From Amphibalanus amphitrite (taxonomy: Eukaryota > Arthropoda > Thecostraca > Balanomorpha > Balanidae), in the NCBI RefSeq assembly GCF_019059575.1, contig NW_024881628.1, forward strand, positions 1 through 64,000: a stretch of 64,000 bases of DNA. The letters run 5' to 3'. Position 1 is the stretch's first letter. Each line of letters begins with the position of its first letter. This document shows positions 25,468 through 36,059 of the stretch, piece after piece. Under the pieces are notes generated by a model. It saw only the letters and a program-made list of their open reading frames with translations, did not search any database and was not told where the DNA came from. Position numbers and translations under genes: made by a program.

Positions 25468-27198
25468 ATGGCAGAACAAGAATAATCAACAACATCAGAG
25501 CTTGTAATACACACTCTCTAATGATCGATAAGACGGCAAAGATATGTGTATTTTATACAGTACCATTTTAGGTACTGTAGCATAGTAAATAATGCTTATC
25601 TTAGTTACGTAGACCAATAACATCCTTCATTAGGTAGAAGCAGGGCAGAGATATCATTTGAACGTTTATTTACACACCAATGCCGTAACTTATTTGGCTT
25701 GCTAAAACCAGAGCCCCTGATTGCCTGCTCATGTTCATTCACGATAAATTTGGTGATGATAACTGAAGCAAAAGCTTGCATGTTGTGATCATCCGGTAGA
25801 GAAAATAAAGCACATGCGTGATGCAAGCCTTCTTCGAGGCATGATGACAGCAGATTATAAGACGCCAGAAAAAAGATATAACCTTAATTGACTCGCAACT
25901 CGCAATCCGAATATGACTGCGACCTATTCTAACGGAGGACTAGCCTAGGGGTCGGTACATACCAAGGGCAAAGCCGGACATGGATGAAGAGCAAGCGATG
26001 ATCGTTCGGAGAGCACTCGCGAGAATCAGCGAGGAACTCACGAGCATCAGGCAACGATCGCGGAGAACCGACCAGGCGACAGACGAGGACCGGACCTGGG
26101 ACTGAGCGTGGACCAGGCGGAGACCGAGCGGGGACCAGGCGGGGACCGGGCGGAGACCGGGCGGGGACCAAAGACACGCCGGGGTGTGGATGACCCCCCT
26201 TCTCCCCCCACCGGAAGCTGGCCCGTCGCTCCCAGCGGGCCGTGGGCGGAGCACCACGTGACACTGTCGCCGACACCGCTGACGAACCACGTGACTGATG
26301 ACCGCCCCGCGCCGCTGATGGAATCTCCATGGACCCCCTCCCCGCCTCCCCGGGGGGAGGGGGACCACCGGGGAGGCGGCGCGGCGGTCAGGCGGGGAGG
26401 GCATGGTTGGTGGCGTACGAGAGCTGCTGTGGAGGAAATAATTCTAAAGAACGCATAGAAATGAAAATTATTGTAGCAGTAATTTCTTCTAGCTGCGCTG
26501 CTTCGCACCGTTATGTAGAATAGTATATCTGGCGTCAAGTTGACTGTAAATATCAAGTCTCTATAGGTCCGTTATCTCAAATATATTATACATATTATAT
26601 ATCTTATATATTATATCTCTTGTCTCTTATATATCATATATTATAGCACATGTGCTAACTAGTATATGTCCTGATCTACAAATTATGTAATATACATACA
26701 CAAGTGTATTAGAAATATAAGGAAGCTAGTATTAGACTTTTGCCACAGTGATCTGTGAAATGCGGATTTGGCTGATTAGTCCTTAGTGTTCCAGCTGAAA
26801 TATGCAGTATGCAATGCATGCGACACACGTACACGAAACGCCAGGCAGCATGGAGCGAACAATTGCACGGTACCTCATTATACATAGGACATTAGTCATC
26901 TCAATAATAACGAAAATAAATGCTTTGTTGCCAATAGCAGCAGGCACGTTGGGCATACATACTGATATTGCACCTTGCTCAATATTCAATAAGCAATAAA
27001 CTACCAATAAACTACCGATGTATTTTGTTTTGTTCGCTTTAAAAACGAGCAGTTATCGGAACAATACTACAACCCGCGGGTGCGTGGTGTGTGGTGAGCC
27101 GGGCGAGGGCAAGGTCTGGTGGTGAGAGGTGTCCTTCGCAACAGGCACCGCTGGGCATCCGGGCCCGTAGCCAACCATTCATTCATTCGGACATACCT
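25468..27198. other. Intergenic, minisatellite and AT-rich low-complexity tract
   Basis: Holds an 11-bp GGGCGGGGACC-type minisatellite at about 26104-26170 and an AT-rich TATATCT-like stretch at 26575-26650. No gene was recognised. Confidence 0.5.
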
Positions 27199-27206
27199 AC
27201 CTTCTA

Positions 27207-28654
27207 GTGATGTCAATTACGGAAAATCTTGATACCGATACCAAACCAAATATCAACAATAACCATGGAAGAATACCGAAACCGAGCCAACTTGGTAAAC
27301 TCAGGAAAATACCAACTCTTTACCAAATTCAAAGCCTCGTTTAACCTTCGCCCCAGTGGGGGGGGGGGGCATATGTTACCACCCTGTCGCGTTTTTTGCG
27401 TGTGAATAAAAAACCGCGGCGCGTAGCGCCGCGCCGCTTGGGGTAGCTTTTGGTACATCAATTTTGGACAATGTGTGAAATTTTTGACCCCAGGTCATGT
27501 CAGGTCAGGTCACCAGGTCAAGTTAACTGACCAAGCCTAAAAAAGTTTGCAATCATGTCCAGCCTGCAGTGTTTGTCAGAAAGGTTTCAAACTTGGTGGA
27601 TTGCATGCTCAATGCTGTTATAGGCGCCTACAATTTGTATATCTCGGATTTTTTATATCCGTGACCTAAGGTCAGGTCAGTGGCGAAACCTTTCCATTAC
27701 AAGTCAATGGAGAAAAATGAAAATGCCTCTAGATCCGTGTGTACGCATCGGAACAGTCCAAATATTTCAGAATCACGATGATTTAGTCCACTCGTGATGA
27801 CCAAGGTGTCATTTTTGCTGATAGCCTCTAGACAGGTCATCCGAGGTCACTTGAGGCTACAAACAGTTTTTTGCCAATAACTCGCGATTGGAAAGAGATA
27901 GAACGCTGGGGATGGTCTCATTGTGTTTGCCTTGTTGAGACGCATCGACTGATATGCAACATGACCTTTTCCGGTAAGGTCATGACCTTGACCTGAGGTC
28001 AAATTTTCAACTTGACCTTTCAAGGTCAAATTATAGTTCATTCGACGCGTCTCGGCAAGAGGAACACGATTCTGGCAATAGAAATGTCGTGGCTTTTCGT
28101 AGTCGAAAGTTATTGTCGAAAAACACTTTTCGTAAAAACAGCTATTTTTGGACTTTTTGCCCTCTGGAGCTCAAACCGTTGACCTGAGGTCAATATTGAT
28201 AATGACCTTTTCAAAAGAAGAGTTCAAAAGCTATCGATTGCTCTTCCCTGCGTTATTCTAGCTACCATAGTTCCTGAGATAGCGGCATGTTTTCTGAAAA
28301 ATATAATGACTATTGGCAAATTTTGACCTTTGATGAACTCTGGTGACCCCAATATTGCTCTAAGGTGAAAAATGACCGAAATACTTTCAAACGTACGCAT
28401 TGAGAGCTATTGACTGCTTTTTACTGCGTCTTTCTAGCCCTCTTAGTTTTTGAGTTAGAGGTGGGTGGTAACATATGCCCCCCCTCACTAGGGCGAAGTT
28501 GGCTAAGACCGCCACTGGGGCGCGGGTTAAATTAGGGACGATTCACAGTGCCAGCAAAATACCAAATGCATTAGCCTTGAAATACCGAATACCGAGTTGG
28601 TATCGGTTTGGTATCGGTACACCAAAAAGTTGGTATCTGATTGAAATATCTACC
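27207..28654. mobile_element. hAT-like element rich in GGTATCGG words, split by a later insertion
   Basis: Bounded by an 8-bp duplication ACCTTCTA (27199-27206 and 28655-28662). The outer segments 27207-27340 and 28531-28654 share GATACCGATACC/GGTATCGGT words in inverted orientation. The middle is occupied by the TTAA element 27341-28530, which gives a clear order of insertion: this element first, the TTAA element second. Without the insert it would be about 260 bp. Confidence 0.65.
27341..28530. mobile_element. TTAA/G-hairpin element A (piggyBac-like, non-autonomous)
   Basis: Ends TTAACCTTCGCCCCAGTGG and CCACTGGGGCGCGGGTTAA. The TTAA at each edge fits the piggyBac-type target duplication. 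Inside each end is a G or C homopolymer, with CATATGTTACCACC on the left matched by GGTGGTAACATATG on the right. The core carries many TGACCT/AGGTCA motifs and no long open frame. Confidence 0.75.
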
Positions 28655-29597
28655 ACCTTCTAAAAAATAGGTTTCTAGACAAAGCGACTGCTTTCCGTCG
28701 ATACTGTTCGCTGATACAGATATTTTATAATATTTATACTCCCGCAACAGTCTGTGTACTCTTGTAAAATTGCAACAGACAGTATAAGTACATAATACAT
28801 GACACCCTGCCTAGTTTCATCATGATATATTTTTGCCGTGCCGCCTTCAAAGAGGCCGGCTAGCTGAGCCTCATGATACTGGCCAGGGGTCGAGGAGGGA
28901 AGGGGGCCGCTTTGGCGGCACCTAATCATGGGGATTAGGTGACGAGACGCCACTAAGCCGGTCCTAATCATAGGCGATAGTGCATCACTGTCATTGACGC
29001 GAAGATTGATGACTCTTGTGAAAACTTCTCAAGGACAATTCTCGCCAGTGAAGTCCAACGAATTCCATTTGATCATGTGCTTTCACAAATTTGGGTCTGA
29101 AATTTTCGAAGCTAGGACAGGTGGTTGTTTGGAAAAATTTTGGGATATGCTTATGCCCGGGCTGGTGCTCGGCGTCAACCGCGCTGGGCCGGGGAGGGAG
29201 TGGGAGTCTACTTCTAGTGAACCCCCCCCCCCCCCATCTAACTCGGCTCCTGGACCACGTAGCGACACGTGGCAAGCGGCATTCGAAAGAACGTCAAAAA
29301 TACACTGACGAGAAAACTTCTGTCATGTTTTAGGCCAAGTGAAAGGTCAGTAAGCGGAGGTCATCAACGGTAAGATGTTGCCTATTTCAATTTGTTTCAA
29401 AAACATAGAACTGAGATAACCTCAGGCACATACTTCTGTCCTCTGCAGGGAAATAAGGAGGGGTCACGGGTGCAATTTGTCGGTTGAGCGTGTCAATTTT
29501 ACCTGTAACCCGATGTTTGAGAGTGTATAGGATGACGTGTGTCCAAAAGACCCGGCGGCCGCTGGGCCTCCGGCCTCCGCGCCACCCGCCGGGCGCC

Positions 29598-30158
29598 GGC
29601 CGCTGGGGGGGGGGGGGCATATAGTTGCCCCCCTTTACTTCTGCGACGATATCGTCGCAACGCGAAGAGATAGAGAAGCGAAACTTTGCACACATCATCC
29701 TGAATACCTAGCCGAGGTTGTGTCCAAATTTGGTGTCGATCCTATTTAAAATGACGTCACAGTGACGTCATAAGTGAAATTATAGATTTGCGACTCTCAT
29801 ATTCCTCACGATACATCAGATATATGGGACCGAATATAAAGGGCCGATTATTGGTCAGGAACTAGATTGAAGTGTAGTTAGATGTTTTAGGATGACAGCA
29901 GGTGCTGTCTAGTTCATTTACAGTTGAGTTTCATGCTCAGCGTCATCGGAAACGGTCCATATCGGAAAACGACAAAACTTTATGACGTCACTGTGACGTC
30001 ATCTTAAGTGCTACAACCACCAAACTTTCCTCAAACATTGCCTATGTATTCATTTGAAGCTATGCCAAGTTTCACGTTCGTAGCTTATCAGGTTTCGGAT
30101 ATATTTCACAAAACGTAAAGGGGGGCAACTTTATGCCCCCCAGCGGCTCGTGGGTTAA
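29598..30158. mobile_element. TTAA/G-hairpin element B, left end damaged
   Basis: The right end reads GCGGCTCGTGGGTTAA. The left end has the matching subterminal hairpin (GGGGGGCATATAGTTGCCCCCC, paired with GGGGGGCAACTTTATGCCCCCC on the right), but GC-rich sequence replaces the TTAACCC. It contains two paired TGACGTCA palindromes (29752 and 29763; 29983 and 29994). Confidence 0.6.
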
Positions 30159-30417
30159 TTCTATCCCATTGACTTACAATAGAGAGGGCGAAAAATTGGC
30201 CTGACTTCAGGTCACCGATATCAAAATTCCGAGAGATATGTTTCATAGATACTATTACTCTTATCAATCGCTGAAACTTTCAAGACAATCGTTCAATCGG
30301 TGTAGCTAGTTAAGACGAGCATTCTAACTTTTTCTGAGGTGAGGTCGTTGAAGTGACCTGGTGACCTGGCCTTTAGAGATCTCGGTCTGAAATTTGCACA
30401 TGTGCGGAAAAGATGCA

Positions 30418-31606
30418 TTAACCCGCGCCCCACTGGGGGGGGGGGTATTCATAGCCCCCTCCCGTTTTTCTGCAATAACTTCTAAACCGCTTCATGTATC
30501 GCCGCCAAACTTTCAGTACCTTCGTCTGCATCTATTTGACACCTTGTGTCAAAATTGGAACTTCGTATCTATCATAGGTCGGCCGGAAATGACGTCAGAG
30601 TGACGTCATGTTCGGCCGATTTCGACGCAAAATATTGAACCACGGGAATCGCTACCAAGAGCTCAGTTTTTAAGCTAGATTCAATTTCTCTGCATGAGAG
30701 GACTCAAAATGGACTGTGCTATCAAACTGCGATCTCGAATTTTCAAAAGTTTGAAAATTTCGAAAATTATATATATTCAGATTCAAATTTTGTATTTTTA
30801 TCTTTTTTTTCAAAACCTTTTTGACTTTTCGAAAAAAAAACGGAACATGTATGATAGAACACAAACTTATGACACTATACCAAGTTTAGCCAGATATCTT
30901 CAAAAATGGCCAAGTTATAGGCATTATACCAAAAAAATTCACAATTTTAAATTTTTAAATCAACTTTTCTGTACAAAGTTGACATCGCGCACCAATATAG
31001 ATAGCACCATCGTGCTCCTGAGCCCAAACTGCATCCGATAGACTTGTTTTTTTGTTGTTGAAAAATTTCAACTTTGAAATTTGACCTTTTTTGACACGAA
31101 AGTGACCTGACCTCAGCTATATTCAGATGAAAATGGCCTCAAATGACACAGGTGACACCGAATTCGAATTCTATGGCCTAAATGGACCATAAAACATGTG
31201 TCACGTGACCGACTTATGAGTTATGACATAAAATTTCCGTGACCTATGATGACCTGACCCCGACCTGAAAATCAAAGTACAAGTTTGGTACCCTCAGGGT
31301 ATCTAAAGCATCTGTTCACAAGTGTGTAAACCAAAAATCAGCCTGATCTGACCTGTAAGACGGCAGCCAGAGCCCAAAATGTGAACAAGCAAAATATCGA
31401 TAATTTTTACTTTGACCTGACCTGTGACGTCATCGGTGACCTCGAGGTCAATGAAATTAGGTTTTGTTCGACAATTTTTCCGGAGCTATCAGATGATGTT
31501 TGAATTTTAACGATCAGCCCAGTAGTTTCGGAGTTAGGAGGGGGCCTATGAATGCCCCCCCCCCGTAGGGCTTGTTATACACAGACCCCAGCGGGGCGCG
31601 GGTTAA
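30418..31606. mobile_element. TTAA/G-hairpin element C
   Basis: Ends TTAACCCGCGCCCCACTGG and CAGCGGGGCGCGGGTTAA, with subterminal G/C tracts enclosing TATTCATAG (left) and CTATGAATG (right). Just inside the left hairpin is the family phrase GCAATAACTTCTAAACCGCTTCATG...AAACTTTCAGTACCTTC. It contains a paired TGACGTCA site (30590 and 30601) and numerous TGACCT motifs. Its right TTAA is also the left TTAA of element D. Confidence 0.8.
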
Positions 31607-32824
31607 CCCGCGACCGCCTGGGGGGTCGGATCCGACCCCTCCTCCGTTTTTCTTGAATAACTTATGAAGCGCTTATGCTATCGACTCGAAACTTGGCATA
31701 CCTTCTCCCCCATCAATTTGACGTCTCCTGTGCAATTTTTAAGAAAAAATTCCAACAGTTTTTGAGATATATCGATTTTAGTGATGTAACTACATGGCGT
31801 TTTCAGCCAAAAAGTGGTAAATGTTTGAAAAATCGCCAAAAATCAGGATTAAAAGCAAATTGCAAATCAAGGACATGAATAGACGCAGCTCAACGAGTTC
31901 TTTAAAATGGCTATCTCTGATTTTCCATAAAATGCGTTTTTCATCTCTAAAAATTCAAAAAACTATATTTTTTGGAAAGCAGCTAATAAAATCCAAAATT
32001 TTGAGAATTTCCAAAAAACGGAATATATGTTATAGAGCTCTATAAGACCATTAGATGTCCCAAATTTCAACTTTCTATCTTGATTTTTGACCCTCAAATT
32101 GTAAAAAATAGCTCCAACATGCATAGGGCATTGTGACGTCATAAGCATTTTCGTGAATTAGAGGCACTTCTGAACATCGCATGTGAAAACAAATGGCACC
32201 ACTAGATTCCTGGGACAAAGCTCATCTAGAAAAGTGCATTTCTATGTCAAAAATAAAAAGTTGAAAAATTGACCTTTTTTCTTAGCCCTCGCTTAGTTAT
32301 GTATGGTTTAAACGATTTTTTAATGCTTTCAATGCACCATATCACCAAGCACAGTGACGTGGGGTCACATATAACCATTACCATCGGATTCGGCGTGAAA
32401 AATAAGCCATAAAATATGTGTCGCACGGCTATGTAGCAGAAAGTGAAAACCGTGACCTTTCGTGACCTGACCTGACCTTGACCCGTACTTAGTATGACGG
32501 GACCCCTATACGCACATGGTACATTCACTAGGTCTTTGAGGTCATTTTTGGTGAGTTTCGAGCAGCAGCTGTCGATTCCGCTGTCCGTAAGCCTAATCAT
32601 GCAAAACCCCAGAATTTGACCTTTGACCTGACCTTGACCCGAAAGTTGACCTCAATCTTAAAATCTTAAGAGTGCTTTGGGAAGGTCTCGTAGAGACCTT
32701 TCGAACGCCGCCTCGCGGGGCTCGATACGACCATTGGTTCTCGAGATAACAGGGGGGGTCGGATCCGACCCCCCCCCCCCAGGCTGTCGTGGGTACGGAA
32801 ATAGCCCAGGCGGTGCCGGGTTAA
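31603..32824. mobile_element. TTAA/G-hairpin element D
   Basis: Starts TTAACCCGCGACCGCCTGG and ends CCAGGCGGTGCCGGGTTAA. Both ends have the perfect palindrome GGGTCGGATCCGACCC within G/C runs. It has the family phrase inside the left end, and dense TGACCT arrays at 32455-32485 and 32615-32655. No coding frame. Confidence 0.8.
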
Positions 32825-32900
32825 CAGGTGTGACAAAAACGGCGTCGCAGAATCCCCCAAGGGGGGGGGGATCCGAACACCCCCGCCCGGCGCGGGTTAA
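32821..32900. mobile_element. Short remnant of a TTAA/G-hairpin element
   Basis: Eighty bases from the right TTAA of element D to another GCGCGGGTTAA end, with a G-run/GATCCGAACA/C-run hairpin. It looks like a deletion derivative or the surviving end of a further copy. Confidence 0.5.
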
Positions 32901-33202
32901 TCGCCGTAATTTATTAATTCAGTCCTGGCATGTTTTTTGTGTTTAAAGTCTTCAAATTCATTATCACGTCTCCTCCAATTGCTGAAATCCATGGTTTCTA
33001 TTCTTTTGTCGAAATGCATATGGTAAGTTGACTGTTCTATTATCATAGAATATTTTATATGATCATGCCTAAGATTTGTGTCAATTTTCTTGAGGTGTGT
33101 ATTCAGAGAGTGGCCAAGGTAAGCTGCCCTGTTTTTAAATGTCCCCAACAATTTGAAGCTTGCGCAAAACTTATGATGGTCCATGCAATAATGCATTTTC
33201 AA
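32897..33202 (-). pseudogene. Possible degraded GIY-YIG segment of a Penelope-like retroelement
   Basis: A 101-codon open frame. It contains AAYLGHS, a later HMHFD and NEFEDFK, spaced roughly like the (Y)-IG, H..HxFD and E-rich segments at the C-terminal GIY-YIG domain of Penelope-like elements. Key residues of an active domain are missing and no reverse transcriptase is adjacent. It sits between two TTAA elements. Chance similarity is possible. Confidence 0.3.
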
Positions 33203-33276
33203 ACATTTTCTCTCGCTCAGTCAACAAGTTATACAAGGAGTTACAAGAATAAGTACACAAGAAGTATACAAGAAGT

Positions 33277-34159
33277 TTAACCCTATTAGTGGCAGGCTCC
33301 TGGCTACCCCTATTAGTGGCAGGGGGGGGGGACTGTTTACGACCCCCCTTGATATCTCGAGATCTAACGGGCCGATTTTCAAAATTCAAACGGCATTCGA
33401 TTTCGCTCAACGTGATCTACGTTTCTAAAAAATAAAAATTGAAAAATGTCAATAGGGGGGTAGAGGGGGGTAAAAACGGGCAAATTGCAGATACATTTTA
33501 GACTGTTTATCACGGCCAGGTTTCTGAACCAATCTTAACGCAACTTTTGCCGATCGATAGAGAATGAACCAGAAATTCACATGGATCCTAAAAATATGCA
33601 TTTTCAAAAATCATAGGCGGATACAGATCATTGAGATTGGGGGTACACAAAAAGTATAGTAAATAAGGTTTTTGTTGGTACTGTTTCTAAAAAGGGTGGT
33701 AATGGTCTTATTATGTTACAATTTTCTTATGAGAGAACGACTACAATTGTATTGGTCATGCATAGGCGGTGTCAGGGCACCTATGTTGGGAGGTAGAACA
33801 TAACCCCCCTTTTTGGACGCCTGGATCCGCCTATTATAGCAAAAACGTGTCAAAAGAGGATGCACAATAACTGTATATGTTATCACATGATACCTTTCAT
33901 TCACTGTTCGTAAAACTGGTGCAGCATCGTGATCTTCGCCCAAATGACTCGCTTCACGAATAGGACCCCCCAATTCCCAGTGCTCTGGAGCCGCCCCTGG
34001 TAAATTTATGAACTTGAGATTTTCAGGGAATGTGCCCAATTTAGTTTTAGGAAAAGTCAGAAAATTTCAGCATCGCAGCTTCAGCGGTTTCGGAGATATT
34101 CCCGAAAAACCTGAGGGGTGGATAAAAACACCCCCCCCCCCTGCCACTAATAGGGTTAA
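33277..34159. mobile_element. TTAA/G-hairpin element E
   Basis: A perfect 19-bp terminal repeat TTAACCCTATTAGTGGCAG, with its complement at the right end, plus subterminal G and C runs. An internal segment (about 33614-33835) begins ATAGGCGGATACAG and ends CTGGATCCGCCTAT, and may be a second, nested element. Confidence 0.75.
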
Positions 34160-34180
34160 CTTTACCGATTTCATTGCATA

Positions 34181-36051
34181 CATGGGTGTCGATTTGTATA
34201 CCTTTGGGGGTGCTGCAGCACCCCCAATGCTCAAATGAGCACCCCCAATGTTTTTCCGGGCACCCCCAATGATTTTGTCCCTCAATAACTCCCACTAACT
34301 CTGCTTGAGGAAAATAATTGTTCTGCAGTATTTCACTACTAAAAATAAAACAATTACGCAATTTACAAGGCATGAAATAAAGATGTAAAGAAAAGAAAAG
34401 TTAGTTTTAAGAAGAAGGGCGAAAAAAGACGTTAAGTTGCAAAGACACTGGTGTGGGTCCGTCGTACACGTGTGTCGGACCCTTAGAGCTGCTGGCGCGT
34501 ACTCTTTACAAGCCGGCAGGGGGCTCCAGAGACCGGCGACGGGCCCTCAGAGGCCAGCAAAGGGCCATCAGAGGCCGGTGGTACCTTCAGAAACCCTGTG
34601 GGGTCGTCTTTAGAGACCGGAACGGACTCAGACGCCGATGGGGCCCTCAGAGTCGCCGGTGTGGGGCCTTCAAATGTCACCGGTGGCAGGGTGGCCGTCA
34701 CATACGCACTTGTGGGGCCTTCAGAAGCTACGATGTTGGGCCCTCAGAGCCACCGATATAGGGCCTTAAGAGGCACTAGTGGTGGGGCCCTCAGATATGG
34801 CAATGTGGGGCCCTCGGACTGGAGGCGCCGGTGTGGGGGCTTCACAGTCGCCGGTGACGGCCCTCACTCTTCACAGGCGCCGTTGTGGGGGCTCTCTGAG
34901 ACACTGCTTTAGGACCATCACAGGCGCGCGTGGGGCCCTCAGAACTGCTGTTACGGAACGGACCCTTCATAGGCCGACAAGAAGATATCAAGAGGTCACC
35001 GGTGCCTTCAGGAGCCTTGTGGCGTTCTCAGAGACTGGCATGGTGCGCTCAGACGCCGCTGGGACCCTCCGAGTCACCTGTGTGGGGCCGTCAGGGTCGC
35101 TGGTAACTGACAGGGGCCCTCAGAACCGCCCATGTAGGGTTTTTAAAGGCATTGGTGTAGGGCCTCAGAGTTAGGGGTGTGGGGCCCTCAGAGACGCCGG
35201 TGTGGCGCTCAGGGGCGCCGGTGAGGGCCCTCACAGTCGCCGTTATAGGGGCCCTCAGAGAAATGGGTGTGGGGCCATTACAGGCGGGTGTGCAGCTCCT
35301 AGAGCTGGCCCCCTATACGCCGGTTAAGACCCCCAGAGGCCGGCAAGTGGCCCTCAGAGGCTGGCTTGGGGCCCTTATGGAGATAATGTTGGTACTTGTA
35401 GGCCCATGAGGTGTTCTTTACGAGCCCTGTGGGGCCCTTCTGAGTCCAAATATAGCCAACGTGGAACCTCAGCGTCCAATTGGCGCCGCAGGGCCCCTCA
35501 GACCCGAATAACCCGATGGGCCCCTGAACCTGATGGGGGGGGGGGGGCATGTGCCTCACGGGCCCACCTGGCTACGCCACTAAGGAAAATCGTTAACCCA
35601 TAAATATCGAAATGCGACCACCTGTCATTTTTCCAACGATTATTGTGATCGTCTGATTAACGCCAGAGCCTCGTAGCTATACCGTTGCCTCCCGCGCAAT
35701 ATCCGCCCCTGTGGACCGCAGGGGCTGCTGCTGCACCGGTGCTAATCGCGATCATCGGTTTCTGTCACCTTATTACAGAGGTGCCGGGGCTGCTGCCGAG
35801 CTGCCGGCAAATGTACGATTTTTTTCGGAAAGATGTTTATTGTAATGAGGTAGCCAAGTACCAGAACGAGCAGAATGATTTTGAAGAACGTTTAACCTTT
35901 GGGAAATATTAGTGGAAATCCCGGGATTATCAGTACCTTATGGTGATACCCAACCATGCCTTGTACGGTTGTGCCCCATGGCAAAGCTGCAATCTTTCAC
36001 CCGGTGCAGGGGTTGAGCACCCCCAACCATTTTGAAAAATCGACACCCCTG
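34181..36051. mobile_element. 1.87 kb hAT-like element containing a minisatellite
   Basis: A perfect 8-bp duplication ATTGCATA (34173-34180 and 36052-36059) flanks termini CATGGGTGTCGATTT and AAATCGACACCCCTG. Near the left end GCACCCCCAATG occurs four times. The interior is largely the minisatellite 34450-35510, followed by a second terminus-like sequence CCTGGCTACGCCACTA (35567-35582), which suggests a nested element. No transposase frame was found. Confidence 0.75.
34450..35510. repeat. Degenerate 23-28 bp minisatellite
   Basis: The unit is about GGGGCCCTCAGAG followed by NCGCCGGTGT, repeated over roughly 1 kb with heavy divergence. The Gly/Pro/Ser-rich open frames here reflect the repeat periodicity. 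Confidence 0.75.
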
Positions 36052-36059
36052 ATTGCATA

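Noticed and set aside
34598-35174. Gly/Pro/Ser-rich frames that look like a repetitive protein
   Set aside because: They follow the 23-28 bp minisatellite unit and shift frame between units.
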